Assembly: GCA_036496585.1 (NCBI GenBank)
Contig: DASXLB010000080.1
Location: forward strand, 1-64,000
Source of the DNA: Vicinamibacterales bacterium
GTDB taxonomy: Bacteria; Acidobacteriota; Vicinamibacteria; Vicinamibacterales; 2-12-FULL-66-21
Reading direction: 5' to 3'
DNA length: 64,000 nt
A program made the translations under genes and the position numbers. Shown piece after piece: positions 36,716 to 45,800 of the stretch (its first letter is position 1; each line of letters begins with the position of its first letter). The notes under the pieces are model-generated. The model was not told where the DNA came from, did no database searches, and saw only the letters and a list, made by a program, of their open reading frames with translations.

Positions 36716-38560
36716 GTGTCGTTCCTCACTCCCCTCTATCTGATCGGCGGCGCGCTCGTGCTGCTGCCCGTCGTGCTGCATCTGCTGCGGCGCGATGTGG
36801 CGCCGCCGGTGCCGTTCACCGCCGTGCACCTGCTGCGCGGGACGCCGGTCGCCCGCACCCGCCGCCGCCATCTCCGCGACCTGCTGCTGCTCGCGACCCG
36901 CGTCGCGGCGCTGCTGCTGCTGGCCGGTTCATTCGCGCGGCCGTACCGCGCCGCGGTCGCCGCGCCGGCCGGGACGACCGTCGTCGCCGTCGATCGCTCG
37001 TTCAGCATGGGGCCGCCGGCGCGGATGGCACGGGCGCGTGAGCTGGCACAGCAGGCGATCGACGGCGCCCGCGGCGATCGCGTCGTGGTCGTGGCATTCG
37101 ACGATCGCGCCGAGGTCGTCTCGGCATCCGGCACCGTCGCCGACGCGCATGCGGCGCTGGCGTCGATGCAGGCGGGCTACGGCGCCACCGTCTACGCGGC
37201 GGCACTCGACAAAGCCGCCGATCTGCTGGTCGACGCCGACGGCGGGCGGCTCGTGATTGTGTCGGACCTGCAGCGGAGCGGCTTCGACCAGAGCGGGGCG
37301 ACGTTGCCGGACGGCATCGATCTCCGCGTGCTCGACGCCGGCGGCGCGACCGCAAACCTGTCGGTGTCCAGCGCGACGATCGACCACCGCCGAGTGATCG
37401 TGACCGCCCGCAATGGCGGGCCGGCGCCGCGCACCGCCGTGCTCTCGGTCGCCGCCGACGGGCGCGATCTGCCGGCGCGCCGGCTCGAGCTGCAAGGGAA
37501 CGACACCGTCGACGTCGCCTTCGAGGCGCCCGCCGACGTGCGCGCCGTCCGCGCCAGACTGAGCGGCGACGCAGCGGATGGGCCGACCGCAGACGACGAG
37601 CGCTATGCGGTGGGGGAGAGCCGCTCGCGGCCTCGGATGCTGATCGTGTCGGGCGCGCCAGGGTCGAAGAACGGCTTCTACCTGTCGCGCGCGCTGCTCG
37701 CGGAAGGGGACGAGGGTCCGGACTTCGACGTGCGCAGCGTCAGCGGAGTGGCCTTTTCGGCGATGAGCGATGCCGACCTGCACAACGACCAGGCGATCGC
37801 GCTGCTCTCGACCCGTGGACTTGATCGGCACGCCGGCGAGCGCCTGCGGCATTTCCTGCAGACGGGCGGCGGCGTCTTCGTGGCGGCCGCCCCGGACGTC
37901 GATGCCGCCGTGCTGTCAGTGCTCTTCGACTGGACGCCGCCGCTCGCTTCTGACGAGGTCGCAGATGCCGGCGTGCTGGCGGCCACCGATCTCCGGCATC
38001 CGGTCCTGCGGCCGTTCGCCCAGGTCGCGGCGAATCTCGGACAGATCACGTTCGATCGCGCGTGGCGGATCGATCCGGGCGCCGGCTGGCAAGTGGCGGC
38101 GCGATTCACCAACGGCGACGTCGCGCTCGCCGAACGGACGGGAACGCGCGGCCGGGTTCTGCTGTTGACCTCGGACGTCGACCGCCGCTGGAACGATTTT
38201 CCGCTGCACGCGTCGTTCGTCGCGTTCGCGCAGGAGACCGCACGCTATCTCTCGGCGCGCGCGCCGGTGCCCGCGACGTTCCTGGTCGCCGACGTGCCGC
38301 CCGGGATCGCGGCCAGGCCGGGATTCTACGAGCACGACGCGCGGACCATCGCGGTGAACGTCGATCCGCGCGAGAGCCGCATCGAGCGGGTGACGCCGCA
38401 GGAATTCCGATCGCTGGTCACCCGTACGGCGGCGCAGGTCCGGCCGCAGGCGGCGCGGCAGGCGGCCGAGGCCGAGCGTCGGGAGCACTACTGGCAGTAC
38501 GGCCTGATGCTGATGCTCGCGACGCTCGTCGTCGAGGCGTTCGTGGGGGCGCGCGGATGA
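36716..38560 (+). CDS. BatA-like membrane protein with VWA domain
   Basis: A 614-residue protein that starts with the BatA/aerotolerance N-terminal region: helix 5-25 (LYLIGGALVLLPVVLHLLRR), the PPVPFTAVHLL and RRRHLRDLLLLATRVAALLLLA stretch, then a VWA domain with DRSFSMG (D93). The middle and C-terminal parts resemble a glutamine-amidotransferase-like fold (GVFVAAAPDV). A last membrane helix lies at about 592-612. GTG is the start. The large middle part is probably periplasmic. Its stop overlaps the DUF4175 start by 4 bases. Confidence 0.88.
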   Translation: MSFLTPLYLIGGALVLLPVVLHLLRRDVAPPVPFTAVHLLRGTPVARTRRRHLRDLLLLATRVAALLLLAGSFARPYRAAVAAPAGTTVVAVDRSFSMGPPARMARARELAQQAIDGARGDRVVVVAFDDRAEVVSASGTVADAHAALASMQAGYGATVYAAALDKAADLLVDADGGRLVIVSDLQRSGFDQSGATLPDGIDLRVLDAGGATANLSVSSATIDHRRVIVTARNGGPAPRTAVLSVAADGRDLPARRLELQGNDTVDVAFEAPADVRAVRARLSGDAADGPTADDERYAVGESRSRPRMLIVSGAPGSKNGFYLSRALLAEGDEGPDFDVRSVSGVAFSAMSDADLHNDQAIALLSTRGLDRHAGERLRHFLQTGGGVFVAAAPDVDAAVLSVLFDWTPPLASDEVADAGVLAATDLRHPVLRPFAQVAANLGQITFDRAWRIDPGAGWQVAARFTNGDVALAERTGTRGRVLLLTSDVDRRWNDFPLHASFVAFAQETARYLSARAPVPATFLVADVPPGIAARPGFYEHDARTIAVNVDPRESRIERVTPQEFRSLVTRTAAQVRPQAARQAAEAERREHYWQYGLMLMLATLVVEAFVGARG

Positions 38561-41500
38561 CGCCGCGTACGGAGCTGACCGCGGCACTTGGCCTGGTCCG
38601 GCGGCGCTGGTTCCGACTCTCTGCGCTGAACGCGGCGGCTCAGGCGATGTTCGCGATCGCGGTCATTGCGACGGCGGCCTGGGCACTTGGTCGAGAGGAT
38701 CGCGTCGGCGACGAGGCGGCCCTCGCGCTCGGCGTCCTTGCCGCGGCGGCGGCGCTGGGCGCGGTCGCGGTCTGCACCTGGCGGCTGCGCCGGCGCCCCG
38801 ACGACGCTTCGGTGGCGCGATTCGTCGAGGAGCGGTTCCCGGAATGCGGCGACGCGATCGTGACCGCGGTCGATCTGGCCGGGCGCTCGGCCGACGCCGG
38901 CGACTTCGCGCCGCTCGTCGCCGCCGGTGCGGCGCACCGTCTTCGCACGCTCGATCTCGACGCCGTCGTCGATTCGCGGGCCATCGGCGTGGCCGCGCTT
39001 CGGGCCGCAGGAGCGGCGGTGGTGTGCGCGGCGGCGCTCGCCATCGCGGCGCCGTACCTCCAGCGGCTCGCCGACATCGCCTACGTGCGGCTGTCCCCTG
39101 GCGCGGTCGTCCTGACCGTGACGCCGGGCGACCTCCGCGTGGCCGCCGGCAAGCCCGCCATCATCACCGCGGCGGTGCGCGTGCGCGCGCGGTCCCTGGC
39201 GCACGTCTCGCCGCAGATCACGCTCGACGCCGGCGGAGAGACGATCACGCTGCCGATGGAGCGTGCCGGAGGCGGCTATCAGCTCAGGGTCCCGAGCGTG
39301 GACCGGTCGTTTCACTACCGCGTCTCGGCCGGTCCGGCGGTGTCGCGTGCCTACAGCGTGACGGCACTGCACGCCGCACACGTCGAGCGCATCGATCTGC
39401 AGTACGACTTCCCCGCGTTCACCAGTCTGCCGCCCCGGTTCGAACGCGACGGCGGCGACGTCTACGCGCCCGCCGGCACCCGTGTGCGCGTCCTCGTCCA
39501 CACCGACAAGCCGGTGCGCACCGGCGCGCTGGCGTTCTCGCAGGGACGAGGGCCAGCGACGCTCGGCCGGCTCGAGGATCGCACGATGGTGGCCTCGATC
39601 ACGGTGGCGGAGGAAGGCGCCTACCGCGTCGGATTGATCGACGCCGACGGGCTGGCCTCGGAGAGCGTCGAGTACTTCGTTCGCGTCATCGACGACCGTC
39701 CGCCCGACGTCCACATCCTGCGCCCAGGCAACGACGAAGGGGTCACGTCCCTGCAGGAGGTGCCGATTGAAGCGGGCGCCGACGACGACTTCGGGATCGC
39801 CAGGATGGAGCTCGTCTACTCGGTTGCGGGCGGCACCGAACAGGTGGTGCCGTTCACGGCGGTGTCAGGTGGGCCGCTTGCCCGGGTCGGCTCCCGCACG
39901 CTCGCGGTCGAGGACCTGAAGGTGAAACCGGGAGACGTCATTGCGTATTACGCCCGCGCCTGGGATGTGCCGCGGGCCAAGCCGTCGACCATGGCCACGA
40001 GCGAGATCTTTTTTCTCGAGGTGCAGCCGTTCAACGAGGAGTACTCGCTGGCGGTGAGCCAGTCGGCGATGCAGGCCGCGATCGCGACGCAGCTCGAAGG
40101 GCTGATCTCCGCTCAGAAGGAAATCATCAGCGCGACCTGGAACCTCGAGCGCCGATCGGCAGCAGGGCGATCCTCGACCGACGTCAAAGGCGTCGCCGAT
40201 GCGCAGATCGAGCTGAAGGGACGCGCCGAACGCGCCGCCGGCGCCGAGCAGGAGCGGCGCCGCATCGCAAAAGCGCCCGGTGCGCTCGCCGCGGGGCGAC
40301 AGACGCCGCAGCCAGCGGCCGCTTCCGACCCGGTGCGGGCGGCGGTCGAGGCGATGGGGCACGCCGCCGAACAGTTGCAGGGGCAGCAGACCGCCGGCGC
40401 AATGCCGCACGAGATGGCGGCGCTCAACGCACTGCTGCGGGCGCAGTCCGAGATTCGGGAACACCAGGTGGCGCAGCAGCAGTCTGGCGCGGGCAATCCG
40501 TTCGGCAACCGCAACCAGGTGGATCTGTCGAGCCTGTTCGACCGGGAGCTGAAGCGGCAGCAGAAGAGCAACTACGAGGACAAGGCGCCTGCCGGGAACC
40601 AGCAGGAACCCGCTGGCGTCGAAAACGCGCTCGACCGGATCCGCGACCTGGCGCGACGCCAGGAAGAGCTGTCGCGGCAGCAGCGCGATCTTGCCAGGGG
40701 GGGCACCGACGCAGGCGAGGCGGCTCGGCAGCTCGAAAGGCTGACCCGCGAGCAGGAAGCGCTGCGGCGGCAGCTCCAGGACGCCGTCAACCAGCAGACT
40801 CGCGGCGGCCGGCCGGAGCCGGATCTGGCCGATGCGCTGCAGCAGATGCGCGACGCCGCGGCCGGAGGGCAGCAGGCGGACGCGTCCGCCGTGGCGGCCC
40901 GGGGACAGCAGGCGGCGGAGGCGCTGCGCCGCGCCGAAGCGCAGCTCCAGACCGGCACACCGAACGCCCGGAAACGCGCCCTCGGCGATCTGCAGCTCGA
41001 ATCGCAGCAGGTCGCTGAAGAGCAGCGGCGGATCGCCGGCGAAGCAGGTCGCCTCGATCAGGAAGGGGGCGGCGCCGCGGACGCGCGGCGTCGGCTCGCC
41101 GGCGACAAGGATCGCCTGGCCGATCGCGTCGACGCATTGCAGGAGTCGGCCGGCCGGCTGCCGGCGGCCGGGGAGGCGGCGCGCAGTCTCAGCGGCGCCC
41201 ACTTGGGCCGCCGCATGCGCGAGACCGCGCGCCAGCTGCGCGACGGCCACTCGGCTACGAGCGCGCCCGCCGAGCAGCAGATGGCGGAGGCCCTCGATGG
41301 TATCGCCCGGCGGCTCGGAGCCGCTGGCGCGGACGGAGCCGGCGGAGAGGCGCAGGGCGCCACCGCGCAGACTGCCGCGGATCTCGACGAGCTGCGCGAC
41401 GCGCGCGACCGCATCGCCAGGCTCGAGCGGCAGATGCGCGACCTTCAGCACGAGGGCGGCCAGCGCTCGGGAGGGTCGGACCGCCGCGGCGGCGCGGGTG

Positions 41501-41871
41501 ACGCCGGCGTCAACGACTTGCAGCGCCGGCTCGATCAGGAACTGTCGCGGACGAGGGATCTACTCGATCGCCTGCCGCGCGCCGATGCGCAGTCGGGCGG
41601 CCGAGGGGCGACGCCGGAAGCGCACGAGTGGAGCCACTCCGCGCCGGGAACGGAAGCGTTCAAGCAGGACTACGGCCGCTGGCAGTCGCTGACGGCGGAG
41701 GCAGGCCGCGCGCTCGAGCGCGCCGAGCGGACGACCTCGGCTCGTCTGTCGTCGTCACTGGCCCGCGATCGGCTGGCGGCCGGCGGCAGCGAACGCGTCC
41801 CGGACGCGTACCGGCGGCAGGTGTCGCGCTATTTCGAGGCGATCGCGGCCGGGTCGGGAGGCGGCCGGTGA
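38557..41871 (+). CDS. DUF4175-like membrane protein with long coiled-coil region
   Basis: A 1,104-residue protein. Two membrane segments lie near the N-terminus (about 25-47 and 55-72) and another near 150-170. Ig-like beta domains follow (about 180-480: FPAFTSLPPRFE, DGLASESVEYFVRVIDDRPP). From about 500 to 1,050 the sequence is Gln/Ala/Arg-rich and helical, with many heptad-like stretches (LERLTREQEALRRQLQDAV), so a long coiled coil is expected. This architecture matches DUF4175 proteins that accompany MoxR operons. The coiled coil may bridge the periplasm. It is coupled to both neighbours by 4-base overlaps. Confidence 0.85.
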   Translation: MTPRTELTAALGLVRRRWFRLSALNAAAQAMFAIAVIATAAWALGREDRVGDEAALALGVLAAAAALGAVAVCTWRLRRRPDDASVARFVEERFPECGDAIVTAVDLAGRSADAGDFAPLVAAGAAHRLRTLDLDAVVDSRAIGVAALRAAGAAVVCAAALAIAAPYLQRLADIAYVRLSPGAVVLTVTPGDLRVAAGKPAIITAAVRVRARSLAHVSPQITLDAGGETITLPMERAGGGYQLRVPSVDRSFHYRVSAGPAVSRAYSVTALHAAHVERIDLQYDFPAFTSLPPRFERDGGDVYAPAGTRVRVLVHTDKPVRTGALAFSQGRGPATLGRLEDRTMVASITVAEEGAYRVGLIDADGLASESVEYFVRVIDDRPPDVHILRPGNDEGVTSLQEVPIEAGADDDFGIARMELVYSVAGGTEQVVPFTAVSGGPLARVGSRTLAVEDLKVKPGDVIAYYARAWDVPRAKPSTMATSEIFFLEVQPFNEEYSLAVSQSAMQAAIATQLEGLISAQKEIISATWNLERRSAAGRSSTDVKGVADAQIELKGRAERAAGAEQERRRIAKAPGALAAGRQTPQPAAASDPVRAAVEAMGHAAEQLQGQQTAGAMPHEMAALNALLRAQSEIREHQVAQQQSGAGNPFGNRNQVDLSSLFDRELKRQQKSNYEDKAPAGNQQEPAGVENALDRIRDLARRQEELSRQQRDLARGGTDAGEAARQLERLTREQEALRRQLQDAVNQQTRGGRPEPDLADALQQMRDAAAGGQQADASAVAARGQQAAEALRRAEAQLQTGTPNARKRALGDLQLESQQVAEEQRRIAGEAGRLDQEGGGAADARRRLAGDKDRLADRVDALQESAGRLPAAGEAARSLSGAHLGRRMRETARQLRDGHSATSAPAEQQMAEALDGIARRLGAAGADGAGGEAQGATAQTAADLDELRDARDRIARLERQMRDLQHEGGQRSGGSDRRGGAGDAGVNDLQRRLDQELSRTRDLLDRLPRADAQSGGRGATPEAHEWSHSAPGTEAFKQDYGRWQSLTAEAGRALERAERTTSARLSSSLARDRLAAGGSERVPDAYRRQVSRYFEAIAAGSGGGR

Positions 41872-44078
41872 CCTTCGAGAACCCGCTGCCCTGGTGGGGA
41901 CTCGTCGCGGTCGTCGCAGCAGCGGCGGGCGTGGCGTCACTCGCCTACCGCAGTGTGCCGATCGGGCCCCTCCGGCGCCGCGCCCTGTCGGCGCTCCGCT
42001 GCGCCACGCTGCTCTGGATTGTCGTCTGCCTGATGCGGCCGGTCGGGCGGCCGTCGGCGGCGGCGCTTCACGACGCCGTCGTGCCGATCCTGGTGGATAC
42101 GTCACGCAGCATGGGGATTGCCGACGCGGGCGGCATCCGCCGCATCGATCGCGCGCGCGACGTCGTCCAGCGCGAAGTGCTGCCTGCGATCGCACCGCGT
42201 TTCCAGACCGAGCTGCTTCGCTTCGGCGATCGGATGGCCGCGTCGACGCCGGCAGATCTCTCGGCGACCGATCGCCGCACCGCTCTCGCCGACGCCTTGC
42301 GCGCCGTGACGGATCGCTACCGCGGGCGCCCCGTCGCCGGCATCGTGCTGGTCAGCGACGGTGGCGACAACGGCGTGGCCGACGCGGCCGCGGCGGCGGC
42401 CGGCGGGCCGCCGGTGCTGGCGATCGGTGTCGGATCGCCGGCGACCTCCCGGGATCGCGAACTGGTCAGCGTGACGGCCGCAGAGTCGGTGATGAGCGAC
42501 GCAACCATCGACGTCACCGCCGAGGCCGTGGCGCACGGCTACGGCGCGGCGCCGATCGAACTGCGGCTGCTCGAGAACGGGCGGTCCGTCGAACTGCGGA
42601 GGGCGACGCCGGCGGCCGATGGCGTACCGGTCAGCGAGACCTTTCGGGTGTCGCCAGCGCGCGACGTGCCGACCGTCTACACCGTCGAGATTCCCGCGGC
42701 CGGCGACGAGTTGGTCGCCGAGAACAACGCGCGAAGCGTGCTCGTTCCCCCGGCCGATCGGCCCCGTCGCATCCTGTTCGTGCAGGGGGCGCCCGGCTTC
42801 GACCATGCGTTCCTGCGGCGGGCGTGGATCACGGATCGCGCGCTCGAAGTCGATACCGTGGTCCGCAAGGGACGCGACGACTCCGGCGCGCAGACGTTCT
42901 ACGTGCAGGCGGATCCATCACGCGCCCAGGCGCTCATCGGCGGCTACCCGGCGACCCGCGAGGCGCTCTTCGCCTACGACGCGATCGTGCTCTCGAACGT
43001 CGATCCGGATCTACTGAGCACCGCGCAGCTGGCGATGACGCGGGCATTCGTCGGGGAGCGCGGCGGCGGGTTGCTGCTGCTCGGGGCGCGCGCCCTCCAG
43101 CACCAGGGGCTTCGCAACACCCCGCTCGAGGAGGTGCTGCCGCTCGAGCTCGGCGACAAGAGCGGCGGTGCGCTGCCGCCGGTGGGGGAGCCCGGGCGCG
43201 ATCGCGTCGCGCTGACACCCGCCGGCCGGGCACACCCGATCATGCAGCTCACCGCCGCGGCAGGTGAGAACGAGCGGCGGTGGGCGGCGATTCCGGCGCT
43301 GGCGTCGGTGTCGGCGCTCGGCGGACCGAGGGCCGGCGCCAGCGTGCTGGCGATCAGCGGCGGTCCGGGCGGCGTGCCGCGGGCGCTCGTTGCGGTGGAA
43401 CGCTTCGGCGAAGGCCGATCGATGATCTTCACCGGCGAGGCATCCTGGCGTTGGAAGATGAACCTGCCGGCGGGCGACCAGTCCTACGATCGATTCTGGA
43501 GGCAGGCGATCCGCTGGCTGGCGCACGCGGCGCCGGATCCAGTGTCGATGACGCTGCCGGCGGCGTCGGCGCCCAGCGACGGCATTGCCGTCAGCGTCGC
43601 GGTCCGAGACCGTGCCTTCGTGACGCGCCCCGACGCCATCGTGGACGTGCGCATGACCGCCCCTTCGGGCCGCATCGAGACCGTGCGCGCCGCGCCGCGT
43701 CCAGGTGGGACGTTCCTTGCGACCCTGCGCGCGCCGGAACCCGGCGTCTACCGCTTCGCCGCCGACGCGCGGGAGGGATCGACTGCGCTCGGCGCCTCCC
43801 TCGGTACGCTGCTGGTCGGCGGTGTCGACGCCGAGATGGTCGATCCGCGCCTGAACGAGGAGGCGCTGCGGCGCGTGGCGCGCGCGTCGGGCGGGGCCGT
43901 GATCGGGTCCGCGCAGGGCATCGATACCGCCGCGTTGCTCGATCGGCTGCAGGCAGCGGCGCCCGTTGCGGCGCTTCGCGCCCGGGTGGATCTGTGGCAC
44001 ACCGGCTGGTCGTTCGCGATCCTTGCCGGTCTGCTGGCGCTCGAATGGCTGGCCAGACGCGCCGCGGGGCTGCGATGA
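41868..44078 (+). CDS. Membrane VWA / glutamine-amidotransferase-like protein
   Basis: A 736-residue membrane protein. N-terminal helices lie at about 9-27 and 42-58, then a VWA-like domain with VPILVDTSRSMG (D76) and IVLVSDGGDNG. The middle part (about 300-490) resembles a class I glutamine-amidotransferase-like domain (RILFVQGAPGFDHAFLRR, GGGLLLLGARAL) but I see no catalytic Cys. A C-terminal helix (about 714-732) ends the protein. Such VWA/GATase-like proteins are regular members of MoxR clusters. GTG start and stop overlap both neighbours by 4 bases. Confidence 0.85.
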   Translation: MTFENPLPWWGLVAVVAAAAGVASLAYRSVPIGPLRRRALSALRCATLLWIVVCLMRPVGRPSAAALHDAVVPILVDTSRSMGIADAGGIRRIDRARDVVQREVLPAIAPRFQTELLRFGDRMAASTPADLSATDRRTALADALRAVTDRYRGRPVAGIVLVSDGGDNGVADAAAAAAGGPPVLAIGVGSPATSRDRELVSVTAAESVMSDATIDVTAEAVAHGYGAAPIELRLLENGRSVELRRATPAADGVPVSETFRVSPARDVPTVYTVEIPAAGDELVAENNARSVLVPPADRPRRILFVQGAPGFDHAFLRRAWITDRALEVDTVVRKGRDDSGAQTFYVQADPSRAQALIGGYPATREALFAYDAIVLSNVDPDLLSTAQLAMTRAFVGERGGGLLLLGARALQHQGLRNTPLEEVLPLELGDKSGGALPPVGEPGRDRVALTPAGRAHPIMQLTAAAGENERRWAAIPALASVSALGGPRAGASVLAISGGPGGVPRALVAVERFGEGRSMIFTGEASWRWKMNLPAGDQSYDRFWRQAIRWLAHAAPDPVSMTLPAASAPSDGIAVSVAVRDRAFVTRPDAIVDVRMTAPSGRIETVRAAPRPGGTFLATLRAPEPGVYRFAADAREGSTALGASLGTLLVGGVDAEMVDPRLNEEALRRVARASGGAVIGSAQGIDTAALLDRLQAAAPVAALRARVDLWHTGWSFAILAGLLALEWLARRAAGLR

Positions 44079-45079
44079 GACACGCCGGGCGGCAGTTCGC
44101 GGCGCGATGGTCCCGGTACGCGGGGCTGTGCGTGGCGCTCCTGACCATCGCAGCGCCTGCGGCCACAGCCGGTGAACGCTACGCGCTGATCGTGACCGGC
44201 GCGCATGGTGAAGAGAGCTATGGACCGCAATATGCCGAGTGGCGGCAGGCCGCGTCCGTCGCGCTCATCGAGCGATTAGGCTTCGACGCGCGCGCGGTGA
44301 TGACGCTATATGAAGGCGGCGATGCCGACCACGCCTCGACGGCGTCCGGCGTGCGCCGGGCGATCGGCCGACTGCGGACGCGCGTGAAGTCCGATGATCT
44401 GGTGCTGGTTGTTCTCCTTGGCCACGGTTCGTTCGACGGCGCCGAGGCCAAGTTCAACCTGGTCGGGCCGGATCTGTCCGCCTCGGAGTGGGCCGCGCTG
44501 CTCGAGCCGCTGGCTGGGACGCTCGTGTTCGTCGATGCCAGCGCCGCGAGCTTTCCCTTCCTCGAGCGACTCGCATCGCCGCGGCGGATCGTCATCAGCG
44601 CCACCGATTCGGTGACGCAGCGCTTCGACACGGTCTTCCCGGAATACTTCATCCATGCGCTCGCCGACCCCGATGCGGATCTCGACAAGAACGGCCGGAT
44701 CTCGGTCTGGGAGGCATTCAACGCGGCAAGCCTCGGCGTGCGGCGCTACTTTACGCAGCGCGGCCGCCTGGCGACCGAGCGCGCGCTGATGGACGACAAC
44801 GGTGACGGTATCGGACGGGAGGCGGGAGGCGAGGGGAACGACGGCGCGGCGGCCGCGCGCGTCTATCTCGATCTCGATGTTCCGGGTGCGCCGCCCACCG
44901 ACGAGGCGCTGCTCTTGCTGCTGCAGAAGCGAGCCGCCATCCAGGTCGATCTCGACGATCTCAAGGAGCGGCGCCTGCTGCTGACGGCTGCGGACTACCA
45001 GTTGGAATTCGAGCGCCTGATCGTCGCCTTCGCGCGCGTCTCGCGCGAGATCCGCGCCAGACAGGGCGAGGGCAGATGA
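44075..45079 (+). CDS. Exported C13/caspase-like protein lacking the catalytic Cys, with EF-hand loop
   Basis: A 334-residue exported protein (signal: YAGLCVALLTIAAPAATA). The body resembles the C13/caspase-hemoglobinase fold: VVLLGHGSFDG (H117) ends a beta strand, and the next expected strand VFVDASAASF (151-160) should carry the nucleophile Cys but has Ala/Ser instead. It is therefore probably not an active cysteine protease; it may bind rather than cut. Residues 202-213 (DLDKNGRISVWE) fit an EF-hand calcium loop perfectly, and DDNGDG follows later. It ends the MoxR operon and may be a calcium-binding sensor or adaptor. Confidence 0.8.
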   Translation: MRHAGRQFAARWSRYAGLCVALLTIAAPAATAGERYALIVTGAHGEESYGPQYAEWRQAASVALIERLGFDARAVMTLYEGGDADHASTASGVRRAIGRLRTRVKSDDLVLVVLLGHGSFDGAEAKFNLVGPDLSASEWAALLEPLAGTLVFVDASAASFPFLERLASPRRIVISATDSVTQRFDTVFPEYFIHALADPDADLDKNGRISVWEAFNAASLGVRRYFTQRGRLATERALMDDNGDGIGREAGGEGNDGAAAARVYLDLDVPGAPPTDEALLLLLQKRAAIQVDLDDLKERRLLLTAADYQLEFERLIVAFARVSREIRARQGEGR

Positions 45080-45086
45080 GGGCGCG

Positions 45087-45755
45087 TCACGCCACGTAAC
45101 TGTCGTCGTGCCACGAGTGGCCTCGCCGCCGCAGCACGAACCCGACCGCCGCCCCGACCGCAAATCCTCCGACGTGGGCCCAAAAGGCTGTGCCGCCGGC
45201 GGCCGCATTCCTCACGCCAAGGGATCCGACGCCGCTCAGCAGCTGCATGAGAAACCAGAAGCCCAGGAAGACGACCGCCGGAATCTCGACGAGATCGAAG
45301 AAGAACAGGAGGAACACCGCGGTGAGCACCCGCGATTGCGGGTAGAGGACGAAGTACGCCCCCATCACGGCGGCGATGGCGCCGCTCGCGCCGACCATCG
45401 GGATCGCGGAAAACGGGTTGAACAGCACCTGGAGGAGCGCGGCGGCGGCGCCGGCGCCGAGATAGAACACCAGATGCCCGACATGACCGAGCCGATCCTC
45501 GACGTTGTCGCCGAAGATCCACAGGTAGACCATGTTCCAGATGATGTGCATCCAGCCGGCGTGCAGGAACTGGCTGGTGACGAGCGACGGCCACCAGAAC
45601 GAGGTCGGCACGACCGCGTACGACGCCATGAACACCCGCAGTTCGGTCGGACCGAGCGTCACCTCATAGAGAAAGACGAGCGCGTTGAGGACGATGAGGG
45701 CGATGGTGACGACCGGCACCGTCCGCGACGGGATGACGTCGCTGACCGGGAACAT
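45087..45755 (-). CDS. Rhomboid family intramembrane serine protease
   Basis: A 222-residue polytopic protein with about six helices. The catalytic serine is S124 in VGASGAIAAV and the histidine is H194 in FWAHVGGFAVG; N74 in HIIWNMVYLW is the conserved oxyanion-side residue. The first helix is extended by the loop EDRLGHVGHLVFYL, as in the family. Rhomboids cut transmembrane segments of substrate proteins. It is convergent with the MoxR operon (7-base gap) and divergent from the thioredoxin-reductase fusion. ATG 45755 is supported by a TATACT box 6 bases upstream. Confidence 0.93.
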   Translation of the reverse strand: MFPVSDVIPSRTVPVVTIALIVLNALVFLYEVTLGPTELRVFMASYAVVPTSFWWPSLVTSQFLHAGWMHIIWNMVYLWIFGDNVEDRLGHVGHLVFYLGAGAAAALLQVLFNPFSAIPMVGASGAIAAVMGAYFVLYPQSRVLTAVFLLFFFDLVEIPAVVFLGFWFLMQLLSGVGSLGVRNAAAGGTAFWAHVGGFAVGAAVGFVLRRRGHSWHDDSYVA

Positions 45756-45761
45756 GCAGCG

Positions 45762-45767
45762 AGTATA
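45762..45767 (-). promoter_or_regulatory. Leaderless -10 box TATACT for the rhomboid gene
   Basis: On the minus strand TATACT ends 6 bases before ATG 45755. The divergent TAGACT box for the reductase gene lies 21 bases away, so both promoters share one short region. Confidence 0.6.
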
Positions 45768-45788
45768 AGACGCGCGCCGGCCAGGCGT

Positions 45789-45794
45789 TAGACT
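45789..45794 (+). promoter_or_regulatory. -10 box TAGACT for the cNMP/reductase gene
   Basis: TAGACT ends 6 bases before ATG 45801. This spacing favours ATG 45801 over the in-frame GTG at 45795, which touches the box. Confidence 0.5.
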
Positions 45795-45800
45795 GTGGAG

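Noticed and set aside
39865-41451. Minus-strand open frame of 528 codons
   Set aside because: Antisense to the coiled-coil part of the DUF4175-like gene; Leu/Arg-rich without a recognisable domain.
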